Below are positions 15,377 to 22,943 of a stretch of 33,399 bases of DNA, in pieces. Both the position numbers and the translations under genes were made by a program. This DNA comes from CAZZCP01 sp964653235 (GTDB lineage: Bacteria > Bdellovibrionota > Bdellovibrionia > Bdellovibrionales > UBA840), in assembly GCA_964653235.1 (NCBI GenBank), contig CAZZCP010000019.1:1-33399 (forward strand), read 5' to 3'. How positions within the stretch are numbered: the stretch's first letter is position 1; every line of letters begins with the position of its first letter. The notes below the pieces were generated by a model that made no database searches, had not been told where the DNA came from, and worked only from the letters and a program-made list of their open reading frames with translations.

Positions 15377-16855
15377 ATGGCATTAAAAGTTACTAAGAAA
15401 ATTGAATCAAAGTTTAAAAAAACCCTGCTTCTCTTTCTGTCCCAAGACAAAAATAAAAAGCCGCATGTGCCCAAAGGGCTCGACCAAGATCTTGCTCGCT
15501 TTGTTCAAGATGTCTCTGACTTTCAAGCCAAAGAAAATGAAATCCAATTTTACCGCTCGGTTCATATAGGTGGATACAAAAACATCTGTTTAGTAGGTAT
15601 CGGTAAAGATAAGTATGAAGAAGAAGCTTTTCGTCAATTGCTGGCCAAGGCCTACCGTGAACTTGAAAAACAAAAACTCGACTTTGTTGAGGTTGAATTT
15701 CAAGCTGCCTTTTCAGCTTTAAAAGCCGAAAGCATTGGTGCAACAGCATGTGAAAGTTTTTGCCTCTCTGGCTACAAATATTCCGAACTAAAAAAGGATG
15801 AAAAAAAAGATAAAGAGATTCTCTTTGCCACGGCAAGTGGAAATGAAAAGCAATTCAAAGAGCTTCAAGCGGGAGCAAAACGCGGCCATAAGTTAGCCAA
15901 GTGGGCGAATTTTGCTCGCAGACTCGGAGACACACCTGCCAATTTACTAACTCCAACTCAATTTGCCCAAGAGGCACAAAAGGCAGCCAAAGAGATTACC
16001 AAATTAAAGTGTAGCATTTGGTCTACAGAGAGAATCAAAAAAGAGAAAATGGAACTAATGCTTGGAGTTGCAAAAGGCTCATCGCAGCCCCCGAAAGTGA
16101 TTTACCTTGAGTACAAGGGAAATCCCAACAACAAAAACTCGGTGGCAATGATTGGTAAAGGACTTACCTTTGATAGCGGCGGAACATCATTAAAGCCAGC
16201 TCAAGGCATGGAAGAAATGAAATATGATATGTGCGGCGGAGCCAATATTTTGGCCTCTGCTCTTTGTATTGCCGACCTTGGATTAAAAGTGAACTTTTTT
16301 GCCATGATTGGCTGTACCGAAAATATGAGTGGCCCGTCTGCAACCAAACCCGGAGATGTGCTCATTGGTCGCAATGGCAAAAGCGTTGAAGTTATCAATA
16401 CCGATGCTGAAGGGCGCTTGGTTTTGGCCGACCTTTTGGCCTACGCCAGTGAGAAAAAACCAAGTTGGATCATCGATGCAGCAACCTTAACGGGGGCGAT
16501 GATGATTGCCCTTGGAGATGTTCACACTGGCTTCTACACCAGCAATGATAAGTTTGCCGAAAAAATCAATAAGGCTGCCGAAAAGTCTGGAGAGTTGGTA
16601 TGGAGAATGCCCGTTACCAAAGAGCATAGCGATGATATCAAAGGAAAGTACAGTGACCTACAAAACATCGGCAAAAACCGTAAAGCAGGCAGCGCTACAG
16701 CAGCTGCCTTCTTAAAAGAGTTTGTCCCCGAGAATATTGCTTATGCTCACTTTGATGTTGCAGGAACTGCCTTTAGTGCCGGCGGCCGCCTAGCTTACCA
16801 TCGTAGTTTTGGTGCAACCGGAGCTATGGTTCGAACTTTTGTTGAGCTTGTGTAG
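15377..16855 (+). CDS. pepA: Leucyl aminopeptidase (M17)
   Basis: A cytoplasmic two-metal aminopeptidase, hexameric in known members, that removes N-terminal residues from peptides; 492 residues. The catalytic C-terminal domain has GKGLTFDSGGTSLKPA from about residue 260 with metal-binding Lys and Asp, MKYDMCGGA, the signature NTDAEGRLVLADLL from 341, and AATLTGAM. The N-terminal macro-like domain is less conserved. ATG at 15377 is chosen because GGAG lies 7 nt upstream. A TTG at 15338 would add 13 residues without a good ribosome site. It is divergent from clpP and probably finishes off peptides released by ClpXP and Lon. Its stop codon is the first part of the inverted repeat at 16852. Confidence 0.95.
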   Translation: MALKVTKKIESKFKKTLLLFLSQDKNKKPHVPKGLDQDLARFVQDVSDFQAKENEIQFYRSVHIGGYKNICLVGIGKDKYEEEAFRQLLAKAYRELEKQKLDFVEVEFQAAFSALKAESIGATACESFCLSGYKYSELKKDEKKDKEILFATASGNEKQFKELQAGAKRGHKLAKWANFARRLGDTPANLLTPTQFAQEAQKAAKEITKLKCSIWSTERIKKEKMELMLGVAKGSSQPPKVIYLEYKGNPNNKNSVAMIGKGLTFDSGGTSLKPAQGMEEMKYDMCGGANILASALCIADLGLKVNFFAMIGCTENMSGPSATKPGDVLIGRNGKSVEVINTDAEGRLVLADLLAYASEKKPSWIIDAATLTGAMMIALGDVHTGFYTSNDKFAEKINKAAEKSGELVWRMPVTKEHSDDIKGKYSDLQNIGKNRKAGSATAAAFLKEFVPENIAYAHFDVAGTAFSAGGRLAYHRSFGATGAMVRTFVELV

Positions 16856-16877
16856 GTGACAGTCACTTTTTAGTATT
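16852..16877 (+). repeat. Left inverted repeat with palindromic core, overlapping the pepA stop
   Basis: GTAG is followed by GTGACAGTCAC (a perfect palindrome around one A) and TTTTTAGTATT. The reverse complement recurs at 17225-17251 with one substitution and one extra G. For pepA transcripts, the short stem plus T5 could act as a terminator. The GTAG plus palindrome layout also recalls REP elements. Confidence 0.8.
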
Positions 16878-16961
16878 TCAGTGTGTCAGATGGCTTGCAC
16901 AGCTTAAGCATGCCTATGGGCCGTAGTTTCCCAAGTGCTCGTTGTATACGTACATATAAGA

Positions 16962-17204
16962 TTATGCTGCCTTTTCTTCAGCTTCCCAAATATCTAGTTG
17001 TACTTGTAAGTTCATCCACATTTTGGGATCAGTTTTTAAAACCTTACTAATGAGTACAGCAAATTCAGTACTCATTGCCCTCTTTCCAGAGATAACTTCA
17101 TTAAGCTTTGTTTGCATCGTGGATTTTTTAACGGAACCCTTTGAGGCTTCAACTAATAGCTCAGAAAATGAAGACTGACTGTAGTTGAGCTCGTCTAACC
17201 ACAA
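16962..17204 (-). CDS. Orphan HigA-type antitoxin, N-terminally shortened
   Basis: An 80-residue XRE-like helix-turn-helix protein. The second half (LNEVISGKRAMSTEFAVLISKVL, then MWMNLQVQLDIWEAEEK) is characteristic of HigA antitoxins, which repress their own operon and neutralise the HigB ribonuclease. Normal family members start with a HPGE-type segment about ten residues earlier. Here an in-frame TAA sits just before the TTG at 17204, so the N-terminus is missing or eroded. No toxin gene is present: only 20 nt separate the start from the right-hand inverted repeat. The whole gene lies inside the 400 bp segment bounded by the repeats. It could be a decayed remnant, an orphan regulator, or an anti-toxin protecting against toxins encoded elsewhere. 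Confidence 0.7.
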   Translation of the reverse strand: MWLDELNYSQSSFSELLVEASKGSVKKSTMQTKLNEVISGKRAMSTEFAVLISKVLKTDPKMWMNLQVQLDIWEAEEKAA

Positions 17205-17224
17205 ATCCTTTTATGACCAGTCGC

Positions 17225-17251
17225 AATACTAAAAAGTGACCGTCACCCTAC
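17225..17251 (-). repeat. Right inverted repeat, mirror of 16852-16877
   Basis: Read on the minus strand it begins GTAGGGTGACGGTCAC and continues TTTTTAGTATT. It touches the stop codon of the minus-strand gene at 17251, just as the left copy touches the pepA stop. The core GTGACCGTCAC is again a perfect palindrome around one base. Confidence 0.8.
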
Positions 17252-17904
17252 TACTCCATCCAAAGCATACTCACCGGAGCCCCAGAAAGACGATTGATAT
17301 TTTCTTGATCAACAAGGATTTGCTGACTGCTATCAGCATCATTGTAGAGACGAACTTTGCTTAATACCCATTGGTCAGGCCATTCTAAAGATAAGTCGAC
17401 AAAACGAAAATGTGTTTTCATTTCTTGATTCATCGTAACTTCAAACTCACCCGGCTCTTCTTTTAAAAAATCTCGATAAGGAATCCAAAGTGTTTGCAGT
17501 CGATTTTTGTTTCTGCCCTCTTCACAGTAGGCAGTAATTTCCATTTTAGGCCGAGAGCCACTTATTGCCATACCCTCAGCAGTAAATTCAAGTTGAACAC
17601 GATCATAGACAGAGCAAGCACTTCGCTTTTTGCCCTCTTCATCGGTAATTAAAAAGTTGCCTAGTACTACGCCAAAGCGCTCTGCCACTTTCATTACTCG
17701 AGCCTCTTCAATCAAGGCTTTTGCTGACTCCACTTTTAGGTCACGGCCTCTTAAAGTAGAGAAATCATATTTGTAAGAATTTGAAATCGCTGCAGGATCT
17801 CTTTCATTGCTGGGATTGAGAAGATAGGAGAGATAGGTTGCTCCGCCCATTGCGAGGGCAACACTAAAAATTGTTAACCATCTTAATTTCTGTCTTTTCT
17901 CCAT
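17251..17904 (-). CDS. Membrane-anchored protein of unknown function
   Basis: About 217 residues from the ATG at 17904; a TTG at 17931 would add nine residues. There is a short basic N-terminus (MEKRQKLRW), one transmembrane helix (TIFSVALAMGGATYLSYLL, about residues 10-28), then a soluble domain of about 185 residues that should face the periplasm. Two cysteines (SACSVYD and TAYCEE) could form a disulfide. The C-terminal half is rich in beta-prone stretches such as MKTHFRFVDLSLEW. I recognise no family. It lies 31 bp downstream of the HNH gene on the same strand and ends in the right inverted repeat, which may terminate its transcript. Confidence 0.7.
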   Translation of the reverse strand: MEKRQKLRWLTIFSVALAMGGATYLSYLLNPSNERDPAAISNSYKYDFSTLRGRDLKVESAKALIEEARVMKVAERFGVVLGNFLITDEEGKKRSACSVYDRVQLEFTAEGMAISGSRPKMEITAYCEEGRNKNRLQTLWIPYRDFLKEEPGEFEVTMNQEMKTHFRFVDLSLEWPDQWVLSKVRLYNDADSSQQILVDQENINRLSGAPVSMLWME

Positions 17905-17962
17905 ACTCTTAATTCGTCTATTTTGAGACAAAACTAGAGTAATAATGAAAAATTACGACCAT

Positions 17963-18517
17963 TTACTGGTCGAGCAAATACTTTAAATAAACCTGCCAAG
18001 AGTAAGGAATGTCATCGTTTGCATCATCTACTCTAAGGTCGGGTCTCCACCTTGGAGCATAGGGCTTATTCAATAACTGCATCCCTGAACTCTCAAGAGT
18101 TTTGTTGCCCTTTTTTTGATTGCACTTGCGACAAGCTGTAACGATATTCGTCCACGTCTTCTGGCCACCCTTTGATACAGGTAGAACATGGTCAAGGGTT
18201 AAGTCTTTCGCCCCGTAGCTTTTTGTACAGTATTGGCAAATAAATTTGTCACGACGAAAAACATTGTGACGAGTAAATTGCGCCACCAGCTGTGGTTTTC
18301 GGCGAACAAATTTTTTAAGGCGAATGATAGAGGGAAGACGATGATTGCTGTGCATACTGCGAACATAGACTTCGTGGTGTTCGAGTACTTCTACCTTTGC
18401 TTGATAGAATAAAACCACAGCTTTTTTCCAAGAGACAACTTTTATAGGCTCATAGCTTGCATTGAGTACCAATGCTTGTGGTTGAGTCTTATGGAAAGCA
18501 CACCTCCTTAAAGACAA
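17963..18517 (-). CDS. HNH endonuclease (compact, zinc-binding type)
   Basis: About 184 residues. The N-terminal block ALVLNASYEPIKVVSWKKAV and the HNH core are those of a widespread small HNH family. The core has CQYC, LTLDHVLPVSKGGQKTW and a second CRKCNQKKGN, giving two CxxC zinc knuckles and the catalytic DH. Biological role is unsettled. The start is unclear: TTG 18517 opens the frame, yet a perfect AAGGAGG lies a few codons inside it with no in-frame start codon at the right distance, and the conserved part begins about 14 residues later. A short open frame (reading ...KKAQDNLSNKEYFVF) runs into the same site in another register. The 18518-18761 stretch upstream is otherwise empty. Confidence 0.85.
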   Translation of the reverse strand: MSLRRCAFHKTQPQALVLNASYEPIKVVSWKKAVVLFYQAKVEVLEHHEVYVRSMHSNHRLPSIIRLKKFVRRKPQLVAQFTRHNVFRRDKFICQYCTKSYGAKDLTLDHVLPVSKGGQKTWTNIVTACRKCNQKKGNKTLESSGMQLLNKPYAPRWRPDLRVDDANDDIPYSWQVYLKYLLDQ

Positions 18518-18761
18518 AGTATTCTTTGTTACTTAAATTATCCTGAGCTTTTTTCATGGACACAAGTCCAGAAGGAATTTTTTTTCTATTTGTCTCAATC
18601 AGATCCAAATTTGATTCAAATTGTTTATGCCTAAATAAGAAATTTTAATAGTTTAAAGGTCAGACTCAATGCAGCGGCAAGACTAGAATAAGCCAGATTT
18701 GAAGCTCTGGTATGTGGCCAAAGCTCATCAGGTCTTAACAGATATTCTAAGGCAAATTGGC

Positions 18762-20000
18762 CTAATGATAGTTCTTAAATTCAACCTGCATTTTTTTTGC
18801 TTCAAGACCTGTTGCCACCGCGCTAAGCTTTGCTACCCAACCATATACATTCTCATGCGGGCAGTTTTGCGGGTCTATCTTTAAATCTGTAACACACATT
18901 CGCTGATAGACAGCCCCAGGGCTGTTTAAACTTTCTGATTCGCCTTTTTTCTTATGGGTTCGTAAAAAACCACCAATCAAATGCCTACCAACCAAATACA
19001 AAACTGGCTCTGCGATAGCATCTTCGGTCTTAACAATAGAAGGAATACCTTCTTGCAAAAGCAACTCTTCAACATCACGCCCCCCTTTTGCCGCCTTCAT
19101 TTTTTTACGAGTCTTGTAGTTCCAGTCTAAAACTGCCTTGCCTGATTTCACTGGAGTTACAGCAAGACCGTAAGTTCCTGAGTTGTTCTTAATAAACAAG
19201 ACCGGCTCATCTTTGATGCCTCGCTGAGCGTAATTACTGCGAATTCGTTCGATCATCTCATCTACTTTTGCAGCCAGCTCAGCCTTGCTCTCTTCGCTAT
19301 TGATATTGAAGTCAGAGAAAAGCTCTGATTCAACTTGAAATACCCAAGGATCAAGGTCAATCAATTCAGCAAATTCTTTGGCAAGTTCGTTGTAAAATTC
19401 AAAGTGAGTGCTTTTTTTTCTCTGGTACCAACCCAATTCTCTGGGCGGATTTAAAGGTAAATTTAAGCCTTGATACCAATCTTCATATGATAGAGAGAAA
19501 TCATTATTCGAAATCACAAGATCAGGCTCAAAATCATCGGAAAGCTCTATGTGATCTCCCTCGCGATTAGCGCCATAGACTTTTAATTTTTGGCCAAAAG
19601 CGGTTTCAACTTCAATACTTTCCATTTCTTTGGGCATGGCCAAACGTACTTCTCTGCCACTTTTTTCGAGCATATTGCAAAGAGAATAAATATTTTGCCA
19701 ATAGTAAGAATTGTTCGTGTGCTCTTCTGTAATCAATAAAATTTTTTTCAAATTAGTATCATAGTGAGTATCTAGATATTGTTTAAAAATTTCGGGCGCA
19801 TTTTCTTGGTCGACATCACAAATGTTATTAAAACCTGCGGGAAAAACATTTGCATCAATACTGGAGACTTTGTAACCCGAATCGCGAATATCAAGACTTG
19901 TGTAAATCGGTAGTGCTAAATTTTTACTTTTTTCATCAAACCAAGTTTGGATTCTCTCAATATTTTCAATTATTTTTTGGTGAACTATTTCTTGAATCAT
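18762..20000 (-). CDS. gshA: Glutamate-cysteine ligase, Acidithiobacillus-type GshA
   Basis: First enzyme of glutathione synthesis: ATP, L-glutamate and L-cysteine to gamma-glutamylcysteine, in the cytoplasm. The 412-residue sequence matches the distinct proteobacterial GshA family (Pfam GshA type), not E. coli GshA. Recognisable blocks are FPAGFNNIC, LLITEEHTNN, DLVISNNDFS, LFIKNNSGTYGLAVTPVKSG and EPVLYLVGRHLIGGFLRTH. Parts of these resemble an ATP-grasp nucleotide site. ATG at 20000 has GAGGG 8 nt upstream and overlaps the EI24 gene by 35 bp. It is the last gene of the ArsA operon. No gshB lies in the window. The family call is from memory of its motifs. Confidence 0.8.
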   Translation of the reverse strand: MIQEIVHQKIIENIERIQTWFDEKSKNLALPIYTSLDIRDSGYKVSSIDANVFPAGFNNICDVDQENAPEIFKQYLDTHYDTNLKKILLITEEHTNNSYYWQNIYSLCNMLEKSGREVRLAMPKEMESIEVETAFGQKLKVYGANREGDHIELSDDFEPDLVISNNDFSLSYEDWYQGLNLPLNPPRELGWYQRKKSTHFEFYNELAKEFAELIDLDPWVFQVESELFSDFNINSEESKAELAAKVDEMIERIRSNYAQRGIKDEPVLFIKNNSGTYGLAVTPVKSGKAVLDWNYKTRKKMKAAKGGRDVEELLLQEGIPSIVKTEDAIAEPVLYLVGRHLIGGFLRTHKKKGESESLNSPGAVYQRMCVTDLKIDPQNCPHENVYGWVAKLSAVATGLEAKKMQVEFKNYH

Positions 20001-20733
20001 TTTGTTTGCCCTCTAAGATCTGGTTGACCAGATAAGAACCTCCCACAAAAAAGCCAGGAAGGAGTAAAAAGCTTAATCCTGGAAGCAAGAAACTGCAACC
20101 TATGACACTGGCAAAACCAGCAAGCTCCCAAAAGTTCTTTTTGTAAAATCGAAGTCTACGCTTCAATCCGTAGTTTTCTAATTCAAGCGCCATATCTGTG
20201 CAGTCTGAAGCAAGAATCATAAAGCCAATAAAGGCTCCAATTGGTGCTAAAAACTGAAAAAATGAAAAAACAAAAGTGATTGCTGTAATCATCAATACCA
20301 ATGAAGCTTTTGCCAAACCAACCAGCAGCATACGAAAAGTAAATTTTAAAAAATCTTTCCACTCTTTATTCGGTATTTTTTCACCTTTAAATTTCTCATA
20401 AGCCTTTTCAGCCAAAATCGCATTAAACGGAATGGCAATTATGTTCGCCACAAGCATACTCAGCAAAAGCATAAGAGCGCCGCCCAAAACGGCTACCAAA
20501 AAATAAACCAGATAGTACAAAACAGATAGTAAGAAACCCGTAGGATCTGGCAAAAAACCAGCAATTAAACCTGGCACCACTCCTAGTCCGAAAAACAGTG
20601 AGCCAAATAAAACAAAGACACTTATAATCAAGGGTATAACAGCATAGATTCTTAGCTTCGAATCTGTAGCTAGCTGTTTTAAACCCTGTATGGCTGAGTG
20701 AAAGCCTAAGAAAAAACCTTTATTTTTTTTCAT
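19966..20733 (-). CDS. EI24/CysZ-family membrane protein
   Basis: About 255 residues with an N-terminal FFLGFHSAIQGLKQL, typical of EI24/CysZ proteins, then four or more hydrophobic segments (for example YAVIPLIISVFVLFGSLFF, LYYLVYFLVAVLGGALMLLL, LVLMITAITFVFSFF, GCSFLLPGLSFLLLPGFFVG). CysZ is a sulfate permease in E. coli, but family members elsewhere have unknown roles. ATG at 20733 is chosen because MKKNKGFF is the usual family start. A longer frame from 20799 adds a hydrophilic stretch read from inside the upstream gene. It overlaps the TPR lipoprotein gene by 14 bp and gshA by 35 bp. A role in sulfur supply would fit the gshA neighbour, but this is inference. Confidence 0.8.
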   Translation of the reverse strand: MKKNKGFFLGFHSAIQGLKQLATDSKLRIYAVIPLIISVFVLFGSLFFGLGVVPGLIAGFLPDPTGFLLSVLYYLVYFLVAVLGGALMLLLSMLVANIIAIPFNAILAEKAYEKFKGEKIPNKEWKDFLKFTFRMLLVGLAKASLVLMITAITFVFSFFQFLAPIGAFIGFMILASDCTDMALELENYGLKRRLRFYKKNFWELAGFASVIGCSFLLPGLSFLLLPGFFVGGSYLVNQILEGKQNDSRNSSPKNN

Positions 20734-21844
20734 TCTTTTTATTTGGCAACTTTCTTGTCTTTTGTGGAGTGATTTTTTCAACTCGTCCAGTTTTATCATA
20801 AACTCTTCCTGGACGGCTCAATGATTGTAATTTTTGCGCTTCAGGAGTCAGAGTTTCACCTGGCTCAAACAAATAGAGTCTTTGAATGTCTTTATCCAAG
20901 GCTGTAGCAAAAGACTCAAATGCCTTCACGCTTGGCTTGTTTATGTAAATTGGTGAGAACTCTAAAATTGCCTGTTCTAAAGCTGTACTTAACTTGCGGG
21001 CATTGACTTTATTTTTATCCATCTGCTGCCGATCTGAAGTGTCTTTAGGATGGCGGCTGTTTTTTGCTATCAGCTTTGAAAACAGAGTTTTATAGTTACT
21101 TTGCAATAGATTTTGTGAATTCTCAGACCAGGGTGATAGGTCATACTCTAAAGAACGCAGTAAATAAGTTTGAGAGGCGTTTAATGCTCTTAGGTGATCT
21201 TCAAAACTTCTCGATTCACTAGCACGAAGTGACATTTCACCGATAGAGTAAAGTGTTTTTGCAATCCACTCTTTACTAGATTCCTTATCCTGACGCTTTA
21301 AAAATTTCTTTAAATTGAACTTTGCCAATTCAAAATAACTTTTTGAGCGCTCCACATTACCAACTCGTGCATATCCTATAGCAAGTCGAGCAGGTAGCTC
21401 AATATCTCGAACATTTCGTTTAAGGTAGACTTCATCTTTTGAAACTGCAAGAAGGGCGCCAAGCATCTTGTCGTCTTCTGCAAGTCTCTCATAGCAAATG
21501 GAGAGTCGATACAGTGCTTGCACTCGGTCTTTTGGCTTTTTACCGGCCCACAGTTCAGCAGCATTACGGTAGTGTTTCGCCGCATTTTGAAAATCTTCTA
21601 AACCCTCATAGGCCTTGGCCAATTGAAAAACAGCCGAAACACTTAAAAGACTTGCCGGATATTGCTTGATAAAAGCATCAAACTTTTCTTTTGCCATAAG
21701 ATAGCGCTTTTCATCTAAAAGAGACTTCGCCTGACGAAATGCCTTTTTCTCTGGTGCTGGAATATTACTAGCAAGCGGTCGTAGTTCTTCTACATAAGAA
21801 CAAGAAAAACTAATAAGAAGCAGAAACAGTAGAGAGACTTTCAA
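20720..21844 (-). CDS. TPR-containing lipoprotein
   Basis: 374 residues. The signal sequence ends in ISFSC with Cys15 as lipidation site. TPR-like helices follow: AKSLLDEKRYLMAKEKFDAF, VFQLAKAYEGLEDFQNAAKH and ALYRLSICYERLAEDD. These resemble BamD/YbgF-type periplasmic scaffolds in the first 150 residues. The C-terminal third is less regular and ends in a very basic tail (TRKLPNKKNEKK). TTG at 21844 has AGAGG 6 nt upstream. It overlaps the second ArsA gene by 35 bp and the EI24 gene by 14 bp. It is probably an envelope scaffold; its partners are unknown. Confidence 0.8.
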   Translation of the reverse strand: MKVSLLFLLLISFSCSYVEELRPLASNIPAPEKKAFRQAKSLLDEKRYLMAKEKFDAFIKQYPASLLSVSAVFQLAKAYEGLEDFQNAAKHYRNAAELWAGKKPKDRVQALYRLSICYERLAEDDKMLGALLAVSKDEVYLKRNVRDIELPARLAIGYARVGNVERSKSYFELAKFNLKKFLKRQDKESSKEWIAKTLYSIGEMSLRASESRSFEDHLRALNASQTYLLRSLEYDLSPWSENSQNLLQSNYKTLFSKLIAKNSRHPKDTSDRQQMDKNKVNARKLSTALEQAILEFSPIYINKPSVKAFESFATALDKDIQRLYLFEPGETLTPEAQKLQSLSRPGRVYDKTGRVEKITPQKTRKLPNKKNEKK

Positions 21845-22943
21845 GGCTTTCCTCTTTAGAACGTTTTAAAAGCTCGGCACTGATCATTTGCAAAGACTCA
21901 ATACTGGCAATGTCATCAAAAAACTCTGGCAAAGCAACAAAACCAACATTATCAGGAACATTTTTCTTCATTGCTTCGTAGGCCGTTTGTTGGTTTTGAA
22001 TGTACTTGAGCATTTCTTGGTAGTAGGCAAACAGCTTATTTTCGATTTCGTTTTTTTCAATGTCTTGTTGTGGACTTTGGTTTTTTAGCCATAATGGAAA
22101 AGATCGATTGAGAATAACTCCTGAAAGATGATAGCCCTCACGCCTTAGGCTTTTGTAAAAATCATTTGCTTCTTGGATTTTTACCTCGTCGTAACTGGTT
22201 ACAACCAAGAACGAAGTCTGTGAGTTCGTTAAAAGCTTTTGCATCGCAATGCTTCTCTCTTGAATTACAGAGCTTAAATCGTGAATGATATCAAAGAAAT
22301 CAAACATTTCTTTTAAAAAACTTTCGCCCACCAGAAATTCTAAAATACCTATGGCTTTTTGAGTTCCACGATGTAAGACTTTTTTGATTAAACCTTGCTT
22401 CTCTTTTTCTGAACTTTTAAGCCAAGTCAGAATATTTTCATCAAAGAGATTGTAGAACTTTTCAGGTGCACGCAAAAAATCCACAGCATGCTTGGCCGGA
22501 GGGGTATCTAAAATCACAAGATCATAGCCGCCACTAGCCAAAGACTTATGCAATATCTCCAAAGAGGTAAATTCTTGCGAGCCACTTAGGCTGGTGCTGA
22601 TTTTTTTATACAGTCGGTTTTTTAAAATCTTATCGGCAGACTCTTGCGTTTTCGATGCCTCCCGAACGAAATCATCAAAAATTTCATCGGCATTTACAAC
22701 CGCAGCGGAGAGCTGCCCTTTTGCGCCCGGAACAGATACTCTCTCGGGTTTCGAACTCAATTCTTTTAATCCCAAAGCAGTAACTAACCTTCGAGAGGGA
22801 TCAATGGTTAAAACTAAGACTCGTTTACCCATCTCTGCTGCTGCGACTGCAAGACTTGCTGAGATAGTTGTTTTACCAACGCCGCCGCTTCCTGCGCAAA
22901 TCAAAACCTTTTTTTCATTTATGAGCTTCTCTAGTGAAAACAC
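21810..22943 (-). CDS. ArsA/Get3-family ATPase (second of pair)
   Basis: 377 residues. Deviant Walker A GSGGVGKTT (from about residue 18) and the switch I motif IDPSRRL are intact. The switch II-like ILDTPPAKHAVDFLRAP is also intact. The family includes arsenite-pump ATPases and eukaryotic Get3, which carries tail-anchored membrane proteins. A long insert after switch II (NLFDENILTWL ... FFDIIHDLSSV) with hydrophobic patches could hold a client helix. No arsB or arsR is nearby, so arsenic export is unlikely. GTG at 22943 overlaps the end of the first ArsA gene by 13 bp, so equimolar synthesis and heterodimer formation are plausible. Confidence 0.88.
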   Translation of the reverse strand: MFSLEKLINEKKVLICAGSGGVGKTTISASLAVAAAEMGKRVLVLTIDPSRRLVTALGLKELSSKPERVSVPGAKGQLSAAVVNADEIFDDFVREASKTQESADKILKNRLYKKISTSLSGSQEFTSLEILHKSLASGGYDLVILDTPPAKHAVDFLRAPEKFYNLFDENILTWLKSSEKEKQGLIKKVLHRGTQKAIGILEFLVGESFLKEMFDFFDIIHDLSSVIQERSIAMQKLLTNSQTSFLVVTSYDEVKIQEANDFYKSLRREGYHLSGVILNRSFPLWLKNQSPQQDIEKNEIENKLFAYYQEMLKYIQNQQTAYEAMKKNVPDNVGFVALPEFFDDIASIESLQMISAELLKRSKEESLESLSTVSASY

